Source of the DNA: Zea mays | Taxonomy: Eukaryota; Streptophyta; Magnoliopsida; Poales; Poaceae | Reading direction: 5' to 3' | Length of the DNA stretch: 64,000 bases | Assembly (NCBI RefSeq): GCF_902167145.1 | Contig: NC_050099.1 | Span: 59,848,942-59,912,941 of the forward strand | Part shown: positions 58,133 through 64,000 of the stretch, in pieces | Layout: each line of letters opens with the position of its first letter | Numbering within the stretch: position 1 is the first letter of the stretch | Translations under genes and position numbers: made by a program | Notes under the pieces: generated by a model | The model's input: the letters and a program-made list of their open reading frames with translations, nothing else | Databases searched by the model: none | Told to the model about the DNA's origin: nothing

Positions 58133-60238
58133 GTCACCAGTATCTGGCGGTCGTTGAGCTTTTGTTGTCTTTTGTTCTCCTGCGGCCCATGTCCGCCGAA
58201 GATGACGTTGACCTCCCTGTCAACGCGTGGGAAAGCTCCTCCTCCCCCCTCCTCCTGCTGATGGGGCTGTCATGGTTCATCTGGTCCTCCCCTCGGCGGA
58301 GGAGGCGGTAGAGGTTGGAAGGGTCGGCCGTGCCCGACGGAGTGCTTGAAGTCCCGGCAGTTTCGAAGAGTGTGGCGCATGTCCTTGTGGTACGGGCACT
58401 GGGCGTCGAGGATGTCGTCCAGCGTGCGCTCGCCTCCACGAGGTCCTCCTCGGGCGCGAGAGGCGGGTGGTCCGGCGGCGTGTACTTCTTCTCGAGGCCT
58501 CTTCTCCCAGCGTTTGTCGGATGGCTGGTTCGCGTCACGTCGTGGTGCTGCCGGTGCAGGCTTTGCTCCTCCGATGAGATCCTGGGCCCGCTCGTCGGCG
58601 GTGATGTAGAGGTCGGCTTCCCGGAACAGCTCCTCGGAGGTAGTCGGTGCCTTTTGTAGTATGGCTCGGACGAAAGCCGAGTCATTGGATCCTCTGTAGA
58701 AGTCCTCGATCACGGCCGCCTCCGTGACCTCGGGGATACGGTTTCTCATGGTTTGGAACCTTCTGAGGTACGACCGGAGAGTCTCGTCCCCCCGGCGCTT
58801 GATGGATTTGAGGTCCCATGGTTGCGCTGGTTTGTCGGAGAGGGACTGGAAGTTGGCGGTGAAACGTCGACTGAAGTCTCCCCAGTTGTCGATGCAGTGT
58901 CGGGGTAGATGTCGTAGCCACTGCAGCGCGTCTTGCCCAAGGACGATGGGCAGATACGCGGTCATGACGTCCTCAGATGCCCCGGCAGCCCGAGCAGCGG
59001 TGGTGTAGACGGCTAGCCAACCCCCTGGATCCTGCTTAGGTTCATATTTGTCGACATTGGATACCTTGAAGTTGGGGGGGCCATTGGATGGCCCTAAGGC
59101 GCGGAGTAAGAGCGGATACTCCGCACGTGTCTTCCTATCGTCGGGGACGATGTCTGTCCCGGGGAGGGGAGTGGTGGTGGTGGTTCCTCGACCGTCCCCG
59201 GGTGGTGCCGCCAGTTGAAGCTGTGGCCGACTCAGTCCTGGTGGCCTGGCTTTGAGTCGGGAAGCCGTGATCTCGGTCATACTCCTCCCGACGGCGAATT
59301 TCGTTTTCATGCCGCCGTTCGCGCGAAGCATTGATAGAGCTTCGCGCGTCTCGGCGACTGTTGATGGCGTGTCGCAAATCGTTCGGCGGGTGGGCGAGCG
59401 GTAGAAGATGGTTGGCCGCCTGAGTGAACAGGCGTCGGTATCCCTCGGCGTCGGGAGTCCGAGGAAGTCCGTCAGCTATCCGAGCTAGAACGCCTCCAAC
59501 TTCGCTCGGCGTGTTCATAGCTCGGGCGAAGTCGGGGTTCAGGTTGCGCCCGAAGAGCGGATTCTCCCGGCGTTGCCTTGCATCTTGCTCGGCTTGCTCC
59601 TGAGTCCGTCGGCGATCACGTCGTCGGGAGTTCCTTCGTTCCCTGAAGACGCGTTCTTTCGGAGTTTCCCCTATCTCCGAGACCTCGTCTCGCGAGACAG
59701 GCTGCTCCGGATCCCGTTCTCCGGCCGCGTGATGTCGTCGAACGTTCCTGCGTCGGTTCCTCCATCGGCGGGATTCTCGTTGAGGTGGTTCTTCTCCAGG
59801 CGCGGTCGGTTCGTCGTCAGAGACGGCGGGCGACTCCACTCTCCCGATGAAGAGGACGTCGGGGTAGAACGGTACTGCTGTCGTGGCGACTTTCTTTCCG
59901 TTCTCCTTTGAGGCCGGAGGAACGGGAAGAACGACTTGCCTCTCCCTGGTCTCCTTCTTTCTCGTGACCCGTGTCCACTCTTTCGTCGGGGAAGTAGACA
60001 GCGGAGTCTTCCGGGTCAGCGAGCTTCCAGCTCCAGCCTCCCCGGAGACGATCTTTTTCCGAAGAGCCGGAGGTAGCGTCTTTCCAGCATTTTCGGAGTT
60101 TGTTGGAGGAAACTTCTTTTCCGGCAGATCCGCGATGCGGTGTAGAATTCCCTCTTCATCCGCTACAGATGAGATTGTCCCGAAGCAGAATACAGATCCG
60201 GGACGCATGGTGATCTTGCTGCGGAAGGTGACGGCCAT
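58133..60238 (-). pseudogene. gag of the 22 kb Tat element
   Basis: Starts at Met 60238 (MAVTFRSKITMRPG). The N-terminal half is Arg/Glu-rich (RRWRNRRRNVRRHH, RREEYDRDHG). A frameshift near 59280 leads into the capsid region (58270-59331): KYEPKQDPGGWLAVY, LPIVLGQDALQWLRHLP, WGDFSRRFTANFQ, ETLRSYLRRFQTMRNRIPE, then the atypical knuckle CPYHKDMRHTLRNCRDF. A TGA at 58270-58272 interrupts, but the same frame continues (FPRVDREVNVIFGGHGPQ, RQQKLNDRQILV) to the CACTA border and resumes beyond it in the protease region. So gag and pol were one polyprotein, now broken by one shift, one stop and one insertion. Confidence 0.88.
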
Positions 60239-60261
60239 TGAGCTAGCTTGGATCGTCGACA

Positions 60262-60283
60262 CACCCCTACCTGGCGCGCTAGC
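60262..60283 (-). other. primer-binding region of the 22 kb Tat element
   Basis: Minus strand directly after the 5' LTR reads GCTAGCGCGCCAGGTAGGGG. The position is right for a primer site; the tRNA was not identified. Confidence 0.5.
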
Positions 60284-60912
60284 TGTCGGTGTTTTGGGTC
60301 CGACCGCACACCCGGGGTTGCCCCTTAAGGTGTTTTTAGGAGTAGGACGGTGTCAACGACTGTAGCAAAATGGTTCGTGTCGATCGCACGAGGGACAATG
60401 GACAAGATTTACAGGTTCGGGCCGCTTAGAAGTGCGTAACACCCTACGTCCTGGTGAGTATATGAGCGTGGTTACAAGAGGACTCTCTGGATTGAGGGCG
60501 CAGAGAGTTTACGTGGGTGGCTAAGTAAAAATGGGGTCGATCGATCTGAAGGGGTGCCCCCTAGGCCTTATATACTCGACCGTGGGGCAGTACATGTGAT
60601 ATGATAACATCAAGTAGCTAAAAGATAGTGAACCTCTTGAGTTTATCCCTACGTAACCTTCGCCGACTTATCCTCGCATGGCTCCGTTGCATGGGGGCTT
60701 AAGCGCGGGAAAGTCGGGTCTCTGTTGCGATTCATTCGTTCGACGTTGTGGACCGTCCGGGTTTGCACCAGTCCAGGCTCACGTCTTCTCTTCTTTGTTG
60801 GTTGCCTTTCCCTAGGTCCACGAAAGAATGACCTTACGAATTATTGGGCCCTTGGGCCTTTCGTGAGGCCTTTTACTTCTTTAGTGGGCCCAGGGGATAT
60901 CTATCCCCCACA
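60284..60912 (-). repeat. 5' LTR of the 22 kb Tat element
   Basis: 629 bp copy of 38680-39308; minus-strand TATA-like TATATAAGG about 60565-60574. Followed by CTACT. Confidence 0.93.
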
Positions 60913-60917
60913 CTACT

Positions 60918-61162
60918 AGACACCTAGCTCAAGAAAAATCAAAGGTATGTGTTTTCTTCCTAGACCCTAGTCTTGTTGTGTCTGTACGGCTCAAGCTCAA
61001 ACTGCAAACCCTCATAGAGTGCACACTTAGCAGGTACAAGTGCACTCACTGAGCTAGCCTTCTCAAACAAGAATATCCTAGTGTTCTTCTTTGCTAGCTT
61101 AGTCTACAAAACTAGGACAAGCCTTGCAAGCACCCAGCAGGCTAGACCTAGATTAAAGCTCC
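60918..61162. other. unassigned flank between two Tat elements
   Basis: About 245 bp continuing the flank at 38674. No coding frame or terminal motif recognised. Confidence 0.4.
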
Positions 61163-61830
61163 TGTTGTTCACTTATTCTCAAATGTTGTAGATCAAAACA
61201 AGGCAACACAATTGTTAATTATTATGGACCTTCGTCTTCTGAAGCATTATCTCCACACGAGTATAATGTTCATCAGACGAAGGTCAAGAAGGACATACCT
61301 TCATCATTTTATATGTGAATTGGAATGCGAAAGGATTAAAGACAGTGACTGCATCTCATTAATTCATACATATTTGTATTTCATAAAACATGTACGAATA
61401 TTAACAGTATAAACATTACAATGATACCTTCGGCTTGCTCGAAGGTGAAGACGCGAGAGAATGATTACAATACAACGTGAACAGTATGGTGCTACTGTTC
61501 ATCTATTTATAGGCACATGACGCAGCCCGAGTAAAAGTACTTTTATGCCCTTGACATTCATCTATAACCATAACACGAATCATTCAGGATTGGAGAGTCT
61601 TTGTCCCTTTTTGGTCCTCATCATATTTGGTCTTCATCATCACGTCACGTCGAAGCTCTTTGGCTATAGCTCTGTCGTCCATTCTTGTCACCTTCGGGTT
61701 ATATCTTCACCCTGTCACAAGAGAAGACCTTCATTCCGAAGCTGAAGCCCCCTATAATAACCCATGGCATATTGAAAACATATGGTCAGTCACATTTTTG
61801 AGGACCTTCGGGAGAGGAAGGCCCCCAACA
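61163..61830 (-). repeat. family A 3' LTR
   Basis: 668 bp, TGTTGTTCACTTATTCTC to GGCCCCCAACA, homologous to the split LTR at 16825-17276/26841-27041. A minus-strand TATA box (CCTATAAATA, 61504-61513) is at the conserved place. Confidence 0.85.
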
Positions 61831-61987
61831 GTAGCCCCTCGCAGTATTGATTTGTTTCTTTGTAACAAATTTAGAATGCGACTTGAACGAAGGCCTTTTG
61901 CCGAAGGTCCGAAAAAGCACCTTCCCTTCACTAGAATAGCGAATCATTCTGACCCGTGGGACCCACCATGCTGCGGGGTTCTAGGTG

Positions 61988-61996
61988 TATATATAG
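61988..61996 (+). promoter_or_regulatory. TATA box for the antisense gene
   Basis: TATATATAG 127 bases upstream of the ATG at 62123, matching the position of the TATA box before the copy at 18363. Confidence 0.6.
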
Positions 61997-62122
61997 AGAC
62001 CTGTGTCGTGAGTATTTTTCGTGCTATCTAGTTGCTTGCACTGTGTTTGCCATTTTAACCTTCCTTGTTTCGTCGAGTTTGATTAAATTTTGAGCTTTGG
62101 CATTTTAGCAACCATCGTTTGA

Positions 62123-64000
62123 ATGGCTGAGGAGAAGAAGATCAACTGCCCCGCTCTGGCCGGGTTTTACGAAGCTATGGAGAAAACCAACACAGAGAAA
62201 ATCACCAATGAAATGTTGGCTGGGTTATCTAAAAACTCAAGCGATAGCGAGAGTGTTGATGTAGAAAGTGGAAATGAAGATGTCAAAGACCGGCCATGGA
62301 GGTCGAGCCATGTTGTTTTTGGAAAGTCGACTATTAAGCAAGGGCAAATCGAAGCGATGAAAGGGAGATACTTTCATGATATTTTCATCGTGAGGGCTGA
62401 AGGGGAGAGTACTGTTCCTCTTCTCGAAGCTGATGAAGTGGTGATTTTCAGAAGCTTCATGAAAGTTGGACTTCGGTTCCCCCTGGACAAGGTGTTGGTC
62501 GAAGTTCTAAAAACTTTTGAAATTTGTCATCATCAACTTATCCCGAAGCTTTTATCAAAGAAGGGGTTTTTATATGGGCCCTGAGGAGCCAAGGGTTAGA
62601 GCCAGACGCCAGGTGTTTCTGCAATATTCACGAATTATCATATCAGACGAAGGCGACTAGGAAAGAACAATACCACAATAATTTTGGCTACTACAGCTTC
62701 GTGCCCAGCTCAGAGGCCAGTTATCCTATGCCTACATTTCAGAAAAAGTGGCCTAGTTCTTCGATGCAAGAGTGGTTTTATGTGAAGAACGACCTGAACC
62801 AGAGGGAGGATATAAGGGGCATCATTCAACGTCCTATATGGTCACGCTTCGGCATCAGATAACCTTTAGCCGCACTCGGAAATGACGTGCAAGCGTGCCA
62901 AACGGCTTTTAATACTATATGCACCTACATTGGCACGAGGGATTTGATCCAAGAGCATAATGCCTACAGAGTATGGCCCCTTGCAAGTGGATGGGAAATG
63001 CCGAAGGAGGCTGCCGCTGGCTCTAGCCAGGGTGGCCTGGTTTATCTGAAGTACACATTTCGGTTCAGGGATTGGCTTGATGAGCCGAATGATAATTGGT
63101 TGGATGCTATAGAGGCAACAAGTGATGAGCTGCTTGGAGCCTACTCGAGGGCTGAAGACAAAGCTATGACAGTCGCCTTTGGCGCCCGAGGAAAAAAGAG
63201 GCTGAATAGGGTTTTTGATGTTATCAGGTTCATCTACCCCGATTACTGCTATCCCACGCGAAAGCAAGGGAAGAAAAGGAAAGTTGCTACCTCAGCATCT
63301 TCTAGTGTGTCGAGGTCAAAGAAGGTTAAAGTTTTGACGCGTCGACCCAGGCGCATTCAGACGACCGATGTGCCGAAGCTAAGTGAAGGGGTTGTTCCTG
63401 CCACAGAACCAGGTCATGCTATGCCAGTCGAGGTTAGTACAAATCTGACCGAAGAGCCGAAACTAGAGAATACGGCAGAACAGTTTAAGGCGCTGAGTCC
63501 ATCGTCTGCAATGGGACTACTGAAGCCATCAAGCATTCCCGCAGCGACTCCAAGGAAAAGGAGAATGGCTAGCGTGCTAGATGCTGTTCTAGAGTTTGTA
63601 AAAACATCAGCTCCTACCTCTACCGAAGCTCTTAGCACACATGCTAAAGATTCAAGGAAAACTGGCGACGCCAGCATGGCCCACATTCTTGCTGAAGCTG
63701 GATCTTCAGAAGCTCCTACCAAAGCTAGACCTTCAGAAACTGCACCGATAACTCTGGAGAAAGAGAGTGTTCCTACGAAATCCAAATCTCCTACTCCTAA
63801 AGCACCCATTAAAGAGCTAGAATTCATTGTTCGACATCCTTCGGGAAAGCAGCTATCAGAAGAGCAGTTTGCCAAAGTGCAACACTATGCCAGGGATCTG
63901 AAGTACCTCCAAGGGTCCTTGGTATATGGTGGCTGTGACGAAGATGACTTCGTTTACTGTCTGCCAGATAGCAAAGAGATACATGTCTGTCAGGAAATGA
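62123..64000 (+). pseudogene. antisense gene of Tat element, copy 5, exon 1, lightly damaged, cut by window end
   Basis: ATG 62123. N-terminal domain: VVFGKSTIKQGQIEAM, DEVVIFRSFMKVGLRFPLDKVL, VEVLKTFEICHHQL, then after a 1-base shift near 62555 FIWALRSQGLEP and HELSYQTKA, YHNNFGYYSF, EWFYVKNDLNQRED. A TAA at 62860-62862 interrupts; after it the same frame stays open to the window edge, with VQACQTAF, IGTRDLIQEHNAYRVWP, NWLDAIEATSDELLGAYSRAED, RKRRMASVLDAVLE and the conserved SGKQLSEEQFAKVQHYARDLK block. It has two lesions in about 1.9 kb, the best-preserved copy of family A here. The 3' exons lie outside. Confidence 0.8.

Larger units (their letters stand above)
38680..60912 (-). mobile_element. 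22 kb Tat-type Gypsy element, young, nearly complete, interrupted by a coding CACTA
   Basis: LTRs at 38680-39308 and 60284-60912 (both 629 bp, TGTCGGTGTTTTGGG to ATCCCCCACA) with exact CTACT duplications at 38675-38679 and 60913-60917. By eye the LTRs differ at only about four sites, implying a recent insertion. On the minus strand from the right: primer-site region, gag, protease, RT, RNase H, integrase. Then come a tandem-repeat spacer, a plus-strand multi-exon antisense gene, a second minisatellite, a small plus-strand acidic gene, hairpins and the 3' LTR. Removing the CACTA leaves about 14.4 kb. Coding damage is light: a frameshift in gag, a TGA, a TAG and the CACTA. Confidence 0.93.
61163..64000 (-). 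mobile_element. Tat-type element, family A, second copy, left part only
   Basis: Left LTR 61163-61830 followed by a plus-strand antisense gene that runs off the window. By analogy with the other copies the sense strand is minus and the left LTR is the 3' LTR (PPT-like GCGAGGGGCTAC beside it on the minus strand). Flanking GCTCC at 61158-61162 is the expected target duplication, not testable here. Confidence 0.85.

Overview
The window is plant nuclear DNA made almost entirely of nested transposable elements. I found no convincing host protein gene. The grass-type Ty3/Gypsy elements, the CACTA transposons, the Copia remnant and the depth of nesting suggest a large-genome grass, probably panicoid (maize, sorghum or sugarcane type), but the species cannot be fixed from the sequence alone.

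Layout, left to right. (1) 1-27041 is an old Tat-type Gypsy element (here family A), sense strand minus. It keeps a plus-strand antisense gene (1-2579), a degraded gag (15280-16824) and a 5' LTR, but no pol. It is split by a non-coding LARD-like LTR element (4140-14980, LTRs about 3.7 kb), which itself carries a 1.2 kb inverted-repeat element with a tRNA-Lys-like sequence in each arm. (2) A second Tat element (17277-26835, TSD GTCAC) sits inside the family A LTR; it has pro-pol and an antisense gene but no gag domain. (3) 27042-35228 is a Copia 5' end (gag remnant, initiator-Met primer site, LTR). Its LTR is split by a CACTA element without transposase (28033-33227, TSD ATA) that appears to carry gene fragments. 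(4) 35394-38405 is a Tat deletion derivative in plus orientation, still flanked by GTTAG on both sides. (5) 38680-60912 is a nearly complete young Tat element of 22 kb (629 bp LTRs, TSD CTACT). Its coding region is interrupted by a coding CACTA element (50290 to about 58132) with two intron-containing genes in open frame. (6) 61163-64000 is the start of another family A copy running off the right edge.

Shared design. Every Tat element here has the same plan: sense-strand gag/pro/pol, then a spacer with tandem repeats, then a convergent antisense gene with introns and often its own TATA box, then the 3' LTR. Five antisense-gene copies from at least three families are visible. The 22 kb element also has a small acidic, Gly/Ser-rich reading frame with its own TATA box, two minisatellites, and three hairpins beside polypurine-like motifs whose arms differ between copies while pairing is kept. 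The coding CACTA has the layout known for En/Spm: subterminal inverted repeats, a GC-rich leader, a TNP2-type transposase gene and a second multi-exon gene.

Limits. All family names rest on motifs read by eye. Divergences are eye counts. Splice sites were placed by GT/AG and reading-frame continuity, not by transcripts.
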